Source of the DNA: Paraglaciecola algarum
GTDB taxonomy: Bacteria; Pseudomonadota; Gammaproteobacteria; Enterobacterales; Alteromonadaceae
Length of the DNA: 64,000 nt
Direction of reading: 5' to 3'
Assembly (NCBI RefSeq): GCF_021532655.1
Contig: NZ_JAKGAS010000003.1
Span: forward strand, 372,001-436,000
In this document: piece by piece, positions 1 to 8,749 of the stretch
Position numbering within the stretch: position 1 is the stretch's first letter
How the letters are laid out: every line of letters begins with the position of its first letter
Notes under the pieces: model-generated
What the model was told of the DNA's origin: nothing
What the model saw: the letters and a program-made list of their open reading frames with translations, nothing else
The model's database searches: none
Made by a program: the position numbers and the translations under genes

Positions 1-321
1 AGAAAAGATATGGAAATTTATGGCGAAATCGGGGCTATTTATCAAGATAACCGACACGACATGCGTGTACGCATTGCAAAAGGGTACGATAATTACCAAG
101 AGCAAAGCTTCACCCTCCCAGAAAGGCCCAAACCTTATGATGATCCCTTTTCCTATTTTAAAGCCGTGGCTAACGGAAGTATTCAGGTGTTACCTCATGA
201 GTTATCAGCATTAGAAAACAATATGATAGTGATGGAAATTCTAGATGCAGCCAAACTCAGTGCAAAAACGGGAAAAAGTGTAGACTTGCTGCCTACTATG
301 ATAACTAAGGGAGTACCTTAG
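1..321 (+). CDS. Gfo/Idh/MocA-family oxidoreductase, C-terminal fragment cut by the window edge
   Basis: The reading frame is open from base 1 to a TAG stop, giving the last 106 residues or so of a longer protein. The fragment (RKDMEIYGEIGAIYQDN near the start, then a FSYFKAVANGS region and a closing stretch with ALENNMIVMEILDAAKLSAKT) resembles the C-terminal alpha/beta domain of NAD(P)-dependent Gfo/Idh/MocA sugar dehydrogenases, in which the last helix carries the family pattern around 'ILDAA..SA.TG'. The Rossmann domain lies outside the window, so substrate and cofactor cannot be judged. The ATG at position 10 is internal. A hairpin terminator inside a repeated element follows about 140 bp downstream. 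Confidence 0.75.
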   Translation, partial: RKDMEIYGEIGAIYQDNRHDMRVRIAKGYDNYQEQSFTLPERPKPYDDPFSYFKAVANGSIQVLPHELSALENNMIVMEILDAAKLSAKTGKSVDLLPTMITKGVP

Positions 322-388
322 ATTTATTTCGTCAACACCTTATTTAAATGAACATAACAAATTAATTAAATTTATTTTTTAATTACAT

Positions 389-495
389 GAACTAAATCAA
401 AAGTCCTTAGTCCTATTTAGTGTGTGTTTAATTTCATGTGTGTTCCCTAGTATGTGTTTAGCCCAGATATTATCTGGGCTTTTTTTTTGCCTGTT
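389..495 (+). repeat. Duplicated two-hairpin element, copy 1 (candidate sRNA or mobile terminator)
   Basis: This stretch is nearly the same as 60208-60313: about ten differences and one 1-nt gap over 107 positions, counted by eye. Both copies keep a 7-bp hairpin (ACTAAAT at 391-397 with ATTTAGT at 415-421), a GU-rich single-stranded middle and a 3' intrinsic terminator. A conserved stem, a GU-rich stretch and a terminator is the usual build of a trans-acting small RNA, but a mobile terminator unit is equally possible. Both copies lie on the plus strand, downstream of a plus-strand gene. Confidence 0.6.
460..488 (+). terminator. Rho-independent terminator of the repeated element
   Basis: AGCCCAGATA (460-469) pairs with TATCTGGGCT (471-480), followed by an uninterrupted run of T to 488. 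It could end the Gfo/Idh/MocA transcript or a small RNA starting near 390. Confidence 0.85.
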
Positions 496-646
496 GAATG
501 CTAGATGCTAGTAAAACAGGGTAAAAAATGGGAAGGGTATTTAGGTAAGTATATTTTACTCGCAACCTCGAATATTTTACGCATCAAGATTTTATTTATT
601 TTCTCTGTGTACTCTGTGAACTCTGTGGTTCAACCTCTTTTAGATC

Positions 647-1405
647 CTATCTTTTGGGGGTAGTGTCAGGTAGCTTACTTTTATATTTAGCTTCTTGTTC
701 TAATGCTTCTAAGTCATTAACAATCAGTTGGTTACGCTTTTTGTCTATGGTGCCGTCTTGTTTCCACTCTTGTAATTGTTTATTGACTATTTGGCGCACA
801 GTGCCTGACATACGCGCTAACGTTTCGTCGCTTAATCCTTTGACTATATGCTGTTGTTCATCTTCTCTGCCAGTTATAAAAAACTTAATTTTATTAATAT
901 GTTTTAAAATAATCCGACTCAGGCGAGTGGTGACATTGTGCAACACTAAACTGCTGGCGAGTTCCTCTTTTTCACGCATTTTTTGCGCTAAATAAGGCAT
1001 AAACTGTTGATTGAATGCGGGGTAGTTCCACAACCATTGACGCATAGTATCGAGTTTAACTGACAGTAACCGTACATTGGTTAAAGGCGACACTGTCACA
1101 TCGTGGGGTTGCCCATCTAATAACACAATTAAGTCAAAACAATCCCCAGCATATAACATATCAAGGGTGGCTTCGCGGCCGGTTTCAGGATTAGTTTGTT
1201 TAATTTCAACCTGCCCTTCTAACACCACAAAAAAACGCTCGGTTAATAACGCAGAATTAAAATAATCTCCTTTGTGCCATTCGTTTAGTTGAAACTCTTG
1301 CTGAAAATCCTCGATTAACTCAGCTGGTAAATCAGCAAACAGGTTGGCTTGTTTAACTAATACGGGACTAGCTTTGTGAGGCAGGTTTGAAACGGGTTTG
1401 TGCAT
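647..1405 (-). CDS. Crp/Fnr-family transcriptional regulator
   Basis: The 252-residue protein has an N-terminal cyclic-nucleotide-binding-type beta-roll (about residues 20-140, with 'ERFFVVLEGQVEI' and 'AGDCFDLIVLLDGQPHDVTV'), a long dimerisation helix (about 140-175) and a C-terminal winged helix (about 175-235, 'LSDETLARMSGTVRQIVNKQLQEW'), the order found in Crp/Fnr proteins. There are no N-terminal cysteines to suggest an Fnr-type iron-sulfur cluster. The effector is unknown. The C-terminal tail past the wing is long and charged. It is transcribed divergently from dnaK across 278 bp, so it may influence dnaK, but that is only positional inference. Confidence 0.85.
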   Translation of the reverse strand: MHKPVSNLPHKASPVLVKQANLFADLPAELIEDFQQEFQLNEWHKGDYFNSALLTERFFVVLEGQVEIKQTNPETGREATLDMLYAGDCFDLIVLLDGQPHDVTVSPLTNVRLLSVKLDTMRQWLWNYPAFNQQFMPYLAQKMREKEELASSLVLHNVTTRLSRIILKHINKIKFFITGREDEQQHIVKGLSDETLARMSGTVRQIVNKQLQEWKQDGTIDKKRNQLIVNDLEALEQEAKYKSKLPDTTPKR

Positions 1406-1683
1406 GATAAAAAGTGATGAAGCTCTAGCCTAACAAGTGCTTTCATTCTACCTAGATGCAAGCACATAGTAAAAGTTAATAGCCAATTCATCATAACTGT
1501 CACTTTTGTGACAGAAGTAATTTTAGCAGCTGAGTAATATAGCCCCACTTACTGAGCAGCCAAAATTAAATCAGCAATGTTAGTCGATTTATAAAAGGTT
1601 GTTTACATAGTCAAACAGCTTGTTGGTTAATAGCCATAAGCAACAGACTTTTTACATTATTTATTAAATAACAGGTGATTATT

Positions 1684-3618
1684 ATGACTAAGATTATTGG
1701 AATTGATTTAGGTACAACCAACTCATGTGTAGCGGTGATGGAAGGCGGCAAAGCTAAAATTATTGAAAATGCCGAAGGTAACCGCACCACCCCATCTATT
1801 GTGGCTTATGCAAACAACGAAACATTAGTGGGTCAACCCGCTAAACGACAAGCCATTACCAACGCTAACAATACATTATTTGCCATCAAACGTTTAATTG
1901 GCCGTAAGTTTGACGACAAAGAAGTGCAAAAAGACATTAAGCTCGCCCCTTATAAAATTGTTAAGGCTGACAATGGTGATGCTTGGGTTGAAGTAAATGG
2001 TAAAGCTCTGTCACCACAAGAAGTATCGGCACAAATTTTACGTAAATTGAAAAAAGATGCAGAAGCTTATTTAGGTGAAACGGTAACCGATGCCGTGATT
2101 ACAGTACCGGCTTATTTTAACGATTCACAACGTCAAGCTACTAAAGATGCGGGTAAAATTGCAGGCTTAAATGTTAAACGAATCATTAACGAGCCCACAG
2201 CCGCAGCTCTGGCCTATGGGGTGGATAAAAACGCTAAAGCCGACCAAAAAGTGGTGGTTTACGATTTAGGTGGCGGTACCTTTGATGTGTCTATTATTGA
2301 AATATCAAACGTTGATGGTGAAAAACAATTTGAAGTGTTAGCCACCAATGGCGATACCTTTTTAGGTGGTGAAGACTTTGATTTACGCTTGATCAATTAC
2401 CTTGCTGACGAATTTAAAAAAGACAGTGGTATTGACGTGCAGCAAGACTCGTTAGCTTTACAACGTATTAAGGAAGCAGCAGAAAAAGCCAAAATTGAGT
2501 TATCTTCGGCTATGCAAACAGAGGTGAACTTACCTTACATTACCGCAGATGCCAGTGGCCCTAAACACTTAAATGTAAAAGTGACCCGAGCAAAATTAGA
2601 GTCGTTAGTTAATGACTTAGTAACAAGTACTGTCGCTCCGTGTGAACAGGCATTAACAGACGCAGGCTTAAGCAAAAGTGACATTAGTGAAGTGATTTTG
2701 GTAGGTGGTCAAACACGTATGCCTAAGGTACAAGAAGCTGTAAAAGACTTCTTTGGTAAAGAGCCTCGTAAAGATGTAAACCCAGATGAAGCGGTAGCTA
2801 TGGGTGCAGCCATTCAGTCTGGCGTGTTGTCGGGCGCAGTTGATGATGTGTTGTTACTAGATGTCACACCATTAACCTTAGGTATTGAAACCTTAGGCGG
2901 CGTGATGACTAAACTCATTGAAAAAAATGCCACTATCCCCACTCGGGCGTCTGAGGTATTTTCTACCGCCGAAGACAACCAATCAGCGGTGACAGTGCAC
3001 GTGTTGCAGGGCCAGCGTGAAATGGCTGCAGACAATAAGTCGTTAGGTCAATTTAACTTAACCGACATAAAACAAGGGCCTCGGGGTTCGGTGCAAGTTG
3101 AAGTCACCTTTGATATTGATGCTAACGGTATTTTAAATGTGTCAGCCAAAGACAAATCAACAGGCAAGGAGCAGAGCATTCAAATTACCGCATCCAGTGG
3201 TTTAACCGAAGACGAAATAAACCGTTTAGTAAAAGATGGAGAACAACATGCTGGTGAGGACAAACTAAAACGTGAGTTAGTTGAACAACGTAATCAGGCA
3301 GATCAACTCATTCATACGGTACAAACGTCAATAAGTAGTTTAGAGACTAGTTTAAATGAAGAACAACAAACCGAGCTTAAAACACTCATCGAACAACTAA
3401 AAATGGCGGTGAATGGTGATGATAAAGCTGCAATAGAAACGCGCCAGAATGCTTTGCAACAAGCATACTCTGGCTTAATTCAAGCAGAGCAAGCGCGAGC
3501 CCAACAGGCTCAAACTCAAGGGGCACAGCAGCAAGGACATGCAGGCCAGAATAGCGCTAGAAATAGCGCTAACGACGACATCATAGATGCTGATTTTGAA
3601 GATGTGAGTAACGGCTAG
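1684..3618 (+). CDS. dnaK: Hsp70 chaperone DnaK (no dnaJ/grpE beside it)
   Basis: ATP-dependent cytoplasmic chaperone of 644 residues. The nucleotide-binding domain opens with [17 protein letters not shown] and contains the second phosphate loop '[14 protein letters not shown]' and '[12 protein letters not shown]'; the substrate-binding domain follows from about 390 ('[19 protein letters not shown]'), then the helical lid and the usual acidic end [11 protein letters not shown]. Length matches E. coli DnaK. A GTG three codons upstream (1675) is in frame, but the ATG at 1684 sits 5 nt behind AGGTGA (1673-1678) and gives the canonical N-terminus. In most gammaproteobacteria dnaJ follows dnaK; here a terminator follows, so this may be a second DnaK paralogue. 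Its Gln-rich segment before the acidic tail is common in the family. Confidence 0.97.
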   Translation: MTKIIGIDLGTTNSCVAVMEGGKAKIIENAEGNRTTPSIVAYANNETLVGQPAKRQAITNANNTLFAIKRLIGRKFDDKEVQKDIKLAPYKIVKADNGDAWVEVNGKALSPQEVSAQILRKLKKDAEAYLGETVTDAVITVPAYFNDSQRQATKDAGKIAGLNVKRIINEPTAAALAYGVDKNAKADQKVVVYDLGGGTFDVSIIEISNVDGEKQFEVLATNGDTFLGGEDFDLRLINYLADEFKKDSGIDVQQDSLALQRIKEAAEKAKIELSSAMQTEVNLPYITADASGPKHLNVKVTRAKLESLVNDLVTSTVAPCEQALTDAGLSKSDISEVILVGGQTRMPKVQEAVKDFFGKEPRKDVNPDEAVAMGAAIQSGVLSGAVDDVLLLDVTPLTLGIETLGGVMTKLIEKNATIPTRASEVFSTAEDNQSAVTVHVLQGQREMAADNKSLGQFNLTDIKQGPRGSVQVEVTFDIDANGILNVSAKDKSTGKEQSIQITASSGLTEDEINRLVKDGEQHAGEDKLKRELVEQRNQADQLIHTVQTSISSLETSLNEEQQTELKTLIEQLKMAVNGDDKAAIETRQNALQQAYSGLIQAEQARAQQAQTQGAQQQGHAGQNSARNSANDDIIDADFEDVSNG

Positions 3619-3678
3619 TCGAAAATAGCTAAATGAGTAATTAATTGTTAATTAACCATAGTGGGAGTAGAAAAACCA

Positions 3679-3711
3679 AAACCTCTAATAGAAATATTAG
3701 AGGTTTTTTTA
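3679..3711 (+). terminator. Rho-independent terminator after dnaK
   Basis: AACCTCTAATA pairs with TATTAGAGGTT around a GAAA tetraloop and is followed by seven T. It closes dnaK as a single-gene transcript. Confidence 0.9.
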
Positions 3712-3880
3712 TAGCTTAAAAAAATCACATCCCCCCCCCCGAGTCCTACAGATTAATATCTACAACCTTTAAATCAAGTCACACTACACTATGTTTAAAT
3801 ATCGAGGAGGTTAAGTTGTGTGAAGAAAGGCACTGAGTTTGAATAGCAAGAGGAAGGGTTTACCCCCCTCATACTTAGAA

Positions 3881-4687
3881 CTATTCACATACAAGTTTCG
3901 GAAATGTATTTTGGCTGAGGTGTTTTTGCATAGACTTGTCTCTCTGGCCAGAATTGATGAAACTAGATATTTGCTGATTAATTTTATCTCTTTCCTCTGT
4001 CAATTTTTTTCCCATAACAAATGTCAGACCAACCAACGAAATCGGCACAGAAGATTGGTGAAATTCATATTCACAAAATTGAGGATGAGACATAATAGCC
4101 CAAGCATTTTCTTGACTCATTACAGCATAATCACAGCGTCCTTTACCTAACATATGGGTCATAGTCGTTTGGCTAATAGAGTCAACACGAAGTAGGCTTT
4201 TGTTATCAAAATAAGGCTGTAAGTAAGGGTACTTATATCCACGTCGCGTGCAAATAAGCGCTTGATTATGAACATCAAATGAAAATGGGGTTTCAAACAT
4301 TTTCGTAGAATAAAGAAAACTGGTATGGGTCATAATAGGGGCTGAATATAAAAATCTATCCGGATCGGTTATCCAAACCGAACTTCCAAAAAACAAATCG
4401 GCTTTTTCTGTAAACACTAGCTGTTCATTGCGCGAACGACTGGAGTCTATATATTCAACATTAAATACATCACGTTTATTAAAACTATTAAAAAAGTCTA
4501 CAACAACTCCCTGATAACGGGATTGTTGCTTATCAAAATAAATATAAGGTGCAGCCCCGGGAGCATTAATGACAAAACGCAAATTATTCTCAGCGGCAAA
4601 ACTATATGAGCCAAACACTGCAGCCATGCTAAATATGAATATCAATCTAGTTAATAAAAGCCGATGAGCGTATTTCCAAAGATTCAT
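3881..4687 (-). CDS. Periplasmic solute-binding protein, SBP_bac_3-like
   Basis: A 268-residue protein with an N-terminal signal peptide (hydrophobic core LIFIFSMAAVFGSYSFA, cleavage probably after AFAA around residue 31). The mature part follows the amino-acid-binding (type 3) solute-binding layout: 'LRFVINAPGAAPYIYFDKQQ' then 'YQGVVVDFFNSF', 'FFGSSVWITDPDRFLYSAPIM' and a second lobe with 'GKGRCDYAVMSQENAWAIM'. No ABC permease or ATPase is adjacent, so it could be an orphan binding protein or a sensor-like periplasmic protein rather than part of a transporter. Several family-typical glycines around the ligand site are replaced, so the ligand is unpredictable. Confidence 0.7.
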   Translation of the reverse strand: MNLWKYAHRLLLTRLIFIFSMAAVFGSYSFAAENNLRFVINAPGAAPYIYFDKQQSRYQGVVVDFFNSFNKRDVFNVEYIDSSRSRNEQLVFTEKADLFFGSSVWITDPDRFLYSAPIMTHTSFLYSTKMFETPFSFDVHNQALICTRRGYKYPYLQPYFDNKSLLRVDSISQTTMTHMLGKGRCDYAVMSQENAWAIMSHPQFCEYEFHQSSVPISLVGLTFVMGKKLTEERDKINQQISSFINSGQRDKSMQKHLSQNTFPKLVCE

Positions 4688-5103
4688 AAATCCCTATTTT
4701 CTTTCAACATATTATAACTAGAAGGCTCTAACCAATTGCTGAAAGTTGACTATTTAAAGTATATGCTAATTTTTATTATCCCGCTTTTCAACAAAGATAA
4801 CCAATCAGCCTAAACTAAAAGAACCTCATACCACACCAAGGAAGTAACATAAATTTTTAACTAAGAAGTTTTACAAAACCTGTCAATATTTTTTACAGTT
4901 AACTTCAATTAGTTACAAGCTTAATTTTCATACTATTGAAAGTAATCAATATTATTTTAATGGCCTAAAATATGCCTAACTTATACGTCGTTATATACGT
5001 CCATTTGGGCATCACTTTTAACTCAATTCTACCGATTACCAACTTGAAGATTCATATGATGTGCTGGTGATACTTAGATTGAATATACCGGAGTTCAAGC
5101 ACT
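4688..5103. other. AT-rich intergenic region with a sigma-54-type promoter
   Basis: No reading frame worth calling. It separates two divergent genes. Apart from the -24/-12 element at 4961-4976 I see no clear structure. Confidence 0.6.
4961..4976 (+). promoter_or_regulatory. Candidate sigma-54 (-24/-12) promoter of the CHRD/PEP-CTERM gene
   Basis: TGGCCTAAAATATGCC places GG and GC exactly 12 bp apart, as in TGGCACG-N4-TTGC. Predicted start is near 4987, leaving a leader of about 117 nt before the ATG at 5104. A better match lies in front of another PEP-CTERM gene (29302-29317). Confidence 0.5.
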
Positions 5104-5625
5104 ATGTTTAGATATTTTAACCTGCCAAAAGCCTTGCAATTACTAATACTTATGGCTGTTATAGCTGTTACTCCAGCTAAAGCCTCCTTAATTAATTTTT
5201 CCGCTCTGATAAACGGAGCTCAAGCGAATGCAGGAGTAGGTACAGGCAGTTTAGCTACTGGTTCAGCTTCTATGTGGCTGGATGATGTAACCAATGATTT
5301 TTCATGGGAAATTAGCTGGAGTGGTCTGACTGATTTGACAGCTGCCCACTTCCATGGCCCAGCAACACTCTTTCAAAATGCCGGAGTACAGATACCCATC
5401 GATATTGCTAACAACCCTTCAATAGGCAATACACTATTAACTAACGGGCAAGTCTCAGATCTACGTGACGGACTGTGGTACATAAATATACACACAGCTC
5501 AGTTTGCTGGAGGTGAAATACGCGGCCAAATTTATGAACAAGTGAATGTATCAACACCAGGTGCTACATCCATATTATTTATTTCTATGATGACCTTATT
5601 TTTAGTTCGTCGCCGTCGTTTATAA
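5104..5625 (+). CDS. CHRD-domain secreted protein with PEP-CTERM-like tail
   Basis: 173 residues: signal peptide (LLILMAVIAVTPAKA, cleavage near residue 27), one CHRD-type domain (about 30-148) with the family hallmarks 'TAAHFHGPA', 'LRDGLWYINIHTAQFAGGEIRGQI', and a C-terminal sorting signal made of a TPG motif, one membrane segment and a closing RRRRL. The tail is the tripartite PEP-CTERM layout with TPG in place of PEP, implying exosortase-dependent processing at the cell surface. CHRD domains are named after chordin; their bacterial role is not settled. A sigma-54-like promoter lies upstream and a strong terminator follows, so it is probably monocistronic. Confidence 0.85.
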   Translation: MFRYFNLPKALQLLILMAVIAVTPAKASLINFSALINGAQANAGVGTGSLATGSASMWLDDVTNDFSWEISWSGLTDLTAAHFHGPATLFQNAGVQIPIDIANNPSIGNTLLTNGQVSDLRDGLWYINIHTAQFAGGEIRGQIYEQVNVSTPGATSILFISMMTLFLVRRRRL

Positions 5626-5653
5626 CGACCTCATTTCAAAACCTATTGAAAGT

Positions 5654-5684
5654 AAAAGCCACACTTCATAAGTGTGGCTTTTTA
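5654..5684 (+). terminator. Rho-independent terminator after the CHRD gene
   Basis: AAAAGCCACACTT (5654-5666) pairs perfectly with AAGTGTGGCTTTT (5670-5682) around a 3-nt loop; the U-tract is formed by the stem end and following bases. Confidence 0.85.
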
Positions 5685-5830
5685 CTTTCGATTGTTTCAT
5701 CTTGAAAAATGAGTACAGATACCTACATCAGGTGAATACAGACAGTCCTTCTTCCCCATAAAAGAAGGCAGTCATTGCGAATAGCTGCTGATTAGTTTAC
5801 TGCCGCCATGCAATTTAAATTATTTCTAGC

Positions 5831-6988
5831 TTAGTGTTTAAACAATACACAAATGGGCTCTGGCACATTTACTGTTTTACCTGTTTGGTATTGTAACAGC
5901 CCATTGGTTTGGTCTATAGCAAATACCGAAACCGTATTTGAATGTTGGCCCGCAGCAAATAACCATTTGCCCGTATTATCTAAGTTAATATTACGAGGAT
6001 AAGATCCGCGTACAGACTCAGTCTCTTGTAAAGCTAATTTACCACTCACTTCATTATTGTGAAACACACTCACAGAATCGTGGCCGCGATTAGCCGAATA
6101 CACAAATAAACCTGAAGGATGGACTAAAATTTCAGAAGCTGAGTTAAAGGCTTCTTGTCTTTTTAATCCTTCATCTAAAGTAGGTGTTACACTCATCAAT
6201 GTAGCTGTTCCAGCTTCTTTGTTATAGGCAAACGAACTCACGCTAAGGGCAAATTCGTTCAACAAATAAATATATTCCCCATTGGTAGAAAAACGCATAT
6301 GACGTGGACCACCACCAGGCACACTATCCGCTCGGCCATGACTAATGAGCTGAGGTTTATCCGTTGCTACTCGATAAATCATTATGGTATCCATACCTAA
6401 ATCTGGCACAAATGCATATTGTCCATCAGGTGAAAATCCAACCCAATGTGGGTGAGGCTTTTTCTGACGATTTGGTACAACGTTTGAGCCACCTTGGTGT
6501 TCGATAAGTTGCGCACGCTCGATTAGAGAACCTTTTGCATCCAGAGAAAATAAAGCCACAGAATTGCCACCGTACTGAGCAGTCAGTAAAAACTTGCCTG
6601 ATGAATGTACCGCTATATGTGCACCGCCTCCATCGCCAATTTCTACAGAATTAATAAAACTTAATTGGCCATTTTTAGCCATTTTATAAGCTGCCACAAC
6701 TGGCTTTTTATCAATTGAGGCAACCGCATAAAGCACTTCAAGACTTGGATGTTGAGCCAAAAAACCTGGCGCTTTGATGTCAGCCACTTTTTTAGGACTA
6801 GACAATTCACCGGAATCATCATTCAGTACGGCATGGTATATACCATCGCCTAGTTTTGAGCCTGTTCCAAAATAAACATCTTGCTCAGCGAGTGCGAGTT
6901 GGGAGAATCCAATCATGCATAACAAGGCTCCAAATGTGTGTATTTTCACCCAGTTAGAGGTGGTGAATCGAACCGTATTTAATACCAT
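5831..6988 (-). CDS. Secreted lactonase-family seven-bladed beta-propeller (6-phosphogluconolactonase-like)
   Basis: 385 residues with a signal peptide (GALLCMIGFSQLALA, cleavage near residue 34) and a propeller of the Pgl/lactonase_7 type: repeated blades with 'AHPSLEVLYAVA', 'GGGAHIAVHSSGKFLLTAQYGGNSVALF', 'KKPHPHWVGFSPDGQYAFVPDLGMD', 'GGGPRHMRFSTNGEYIYLLNE' and 'SYPRNINLDNTGKWLFAAGQ'. These are the conserved His/Asp/Glu-rich loops of the family. The cytoplasmic YbhE enzyme hydrolyses 6-phosphogluconolactone; a periplasmic member more probably acts on other lactones or sugar acids. The ATG follows AGGAAAAGGG. Confidence 0.8.
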   Translation of the reverse strand: MVLNTVRFTTSNWVKIHTFGALLCMIGFSQLALAEQDVYFGTGSKLGDGIYHAVLNDDSGELSSPKKVADIKAPGFLAQHPSLEVLYAVASIDKKPVVAAYKMAKNGQLSFINSVEIGDGGGAHIAVHSSGKFLLTAQYGGNSVALFSLDAKGSLIERAQLIEHQGGSNVVPNRQKKPHPHWVGFSPDGQYAFVPDLGMDTIMIYRVATDKPQLISHGRADSVPGGGPRHMRFSTNGEYIYLLNEFALSVSSFAYNKEAGTATLMSVTPTLDEGLKRQEAFNSASEILVHPSGLFVYSANRGHDSVSVFHNNEVSGKLALQETESVRGSYPRNINLDNTGKWLFAAGQHSNTVSVFAIDQTNGLLQYQTGKTVNVPEPICVLFKH

Positions 6989-7236
6989 TACCCTTTTCCT
7001 AAAATGTTAACAACCAGTTAATTTCGACTACTAGACCACCGTTTTAACGAAATTGCAAAGATAGATATGCCTTGGTTAAAACAAGTTGAATATAATTAAT
7101 AACTAGGGGCTGTATCATTCATGTATGCGTGTTTGCTTGTAAGTAAAAGAACGTAATATTTTTAACTATTAGACTGATATTTGTTATGGTGGAAAAGATT
7201 TTTGAAATCAGCCCAATTCATTATTTAGGATCTATT

Positions 7237-7608
7237 ATGAAATTTATTAAAGTATTAACTCTAGCTTCGTTGTTTTTTGTAATAAATACCTCGTTTGTTT
7301 CAGCAAAAGTCGTGACTTCTGAGAGTGTTATGCAAATTCAAAATACCACTTATCAAAAACAGCAAATTCTTAAGATGGTTAACACGACTGCGGTTCAAGA
7401 TAAATTAGTACAGCTAGGTGTGACCGAAGAAGATGCTGTAAGCCGAATCAATAATATGACGCCAGAAGAAATCCAAGCGTTAAATACCCAACTTAATGAA
7501 GCCCCAGCAGGTGGGATTGTAGGAACCGTTGTTACCGTATTAGTGGTAGTCGCTGTATTAGATTTAATGGGTTTAACAGATGTTTATCCATTTATTCGCC
7601 CAATCTAA
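7237..7608 (+). CDS. PA2779-family small membrane protein
   Basis: 123 residues from the ATG at 7237, chosen over an in-frame ATG at 7186 because TTAGGA stands 6 nt upstream and the protein then begins with a signal peptide (MKFIKVLTLASLFFV..SFVSA). The middle is a helical region with 'DKLVQLGVTEEDAVSRINNMTPEEIQALN', and a C-terminal hydrophobic segment (GGIVGTVVTVLVVVAVLDLMGLTDV) follows, as in the PA2779 family. It is 3 nt from the next gene, a PA2778-type cysteine peptidase; this pair is conserved in several proteobacteria and probably acts together in the envelope. Function unproven. Confidence 0.8.
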   Translation: MKFIKVLTLASLFFVINTSFVSAKVVTSESVMQIQNTTYQKQQILKMVNTTAVQDKLVQLGVTEEDAVSRINNMTPEEIQALNTQLNEAPAGGIVGTVVTVLVVVAVLDLMGLTDVYPFIRPI

Positions 7609-7611
7609 TTA

Positions 7612-8598
7612 GTGCAAGGTGCAGTTAATACAGTAAAGTGCTGGCTATTCGTTAGCACTTTACTACTGTTTCAAGCTTGTCAGACATTGCCTCAGAGCGA
7701 AAATATTCGTTTATTTCCGCCACAAAACCTAGCAGCCTCAGCAAATATTCAATCACTGCCTTTTTATCCCCAAGAGCAATTTTTTTGCGGCCCAACAACC
7801 TTAGCTGAGCTCTTCAATTACCATGGAATGAACGTTACGCCAGCGGAGCTTGCACCAAATCTTTTTATTCCAAGTAGAGAAGGAAGCCTGCAGTTAGAAA
7901 TGATTTCAGCCACACGACAATATAACTTTGTTCCCTATTCTCAAGCTGGCTCCATCCTGCAAATTATTCATTTAATTAGTCAGGGGATCCCTGTAATTGT
8001 TTTGCAAAATAACTCCATATCTTGGTTACCCATGTGGCATTACGCCGTTGTGAAGGGATATGATTTACAGAAATCAGAATTAATCCTCAATACAGGAAAA
8101 ACAGAAGATCATAGAATGAGTTTCGAGCTCTTTGAACGAACTTGGCAACGCAGCAGTTACTGGATGCTGGTTCCATTGCCAAGCGTAAAAACTAGCCAAC
8201 ACTTAGAATCCCATATTTACATCAAAGCCGCGTATGACTTAATGCGTATCGGTAAGGTAAATACCGGACTAATGAGTTTAAAAAGCGCCATTAAAGAGTG
8301 GCCTGAACAATGGTTGAGTTATTTTTTGTTAGCAAACCATTACCTGAATTCTGATGTTGCCGAATCCCTAAAATGGTTTCATGCAGGGTTAACCTTTGCC
8401 CAAACCGAACCTGATTATTTAAACAACTATGCTTACGCACTCGCCATGGCTGGATGTGATGAATCAGCCAAACACATCATTCATCAAGCCTTATTATTGG
8501 CACCAAATAATGCCAATATTCAAGATACTCAGCGACAAATTAATTTTACTAAAAGTGCGACTCAAACAGCTAAAGTAAGTTGTACCATTATTCAGTAA
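7612..8598 (+). CDS. PA2778-family lipoprotein cysteine peptidase with TPR-like C-terminus
   Basis: 328 residues from a GTG start 3 nt after the PA2779-type gene, so translation is probably coupled. A lipobox (LFQAC, Cys23) predicts an envelope lipoprotein. The peptidase part (about 50-190) is of the C39-like/papain fold: catalytic Cys59 in 'EQFFCGPTTLAEL', His in 'MWHYAVVKGYD' and a 'LNTGKTEDHRMSF' segment. The rest (about 205-310) contains helical TPR-like repeats ('AAYDLMRIGKVNTGLMSLKSAI', 'YLNNYAYALAMAG'). The substrate is unknown; the neighbouring PA2779-like protein is a plausible partner. Confidence 0.82.
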   Translation: MQGAVNTVKCWLFVSTLLLFQACQTLPQSENIRLFPPQNLAASANIQSLPFYPQEQFFCGPTTLAELFNYHGMNVTPAELAPNLFIPSREGSLQLEMISATRQYNFVPYSQAGSILQIIHLISQGIPVIVLQNNSISWLPMWHYAVVKGYDLQKSELILNTGKTEDHRMSFELFERTWQRSSYWMLVPLPSVKTSQHLESHIYIKAAYDLMRIGKVNTGLMSLKSAIKEWPEQWLSYFLLANHYLNSDVAESLKWFHAGLTFAQTEPDYLNNYAYALAMAGCDESAKHIIHQALLLAPNNANIQDTQRQINFTKSATQTAKVSCTIIQ

Positions 8599-8749
8599 CG
8601 TTAGAACTAGTCTTGATAAACACGCATGATACACCTTAATACTATTTTACTACCTACTGAAGATACAGGAAGCTTGCTTGTTAAACCATCACCCTTGGTT
8701 TAAATTTATTTAGTCTCAAACAGCAAAATAAAAAACTAGGAAAACAAAA

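Larger units (their letters stand above)
322..646. other. Intergenic region with duplicated element and a dispersed repeat
   Basis: No credible gene. It holds copy 1 of a 107-nt element (389-495) ending in a strong terminator. At 597-640 is a degenerate repeat that on the minus strand reads GAACCACAGAGTTCACAGAG; related degenerate copies lie at about 55250-55276 and 56503-56546. Confidence 0.7.

Noticed and set aside
1543-1550. CCCCACTT resembling a sigma-32 -10 box upstream of dnaK
   Set aside because: No CTTGAA-type -35 at a proper distance; half a promoter is not enough.
3839-4150. 103-codon plus-strand frame opposite the solute-binding gene
   Set aside because: Shadow of the minus-strand gene, no recognisable motif.
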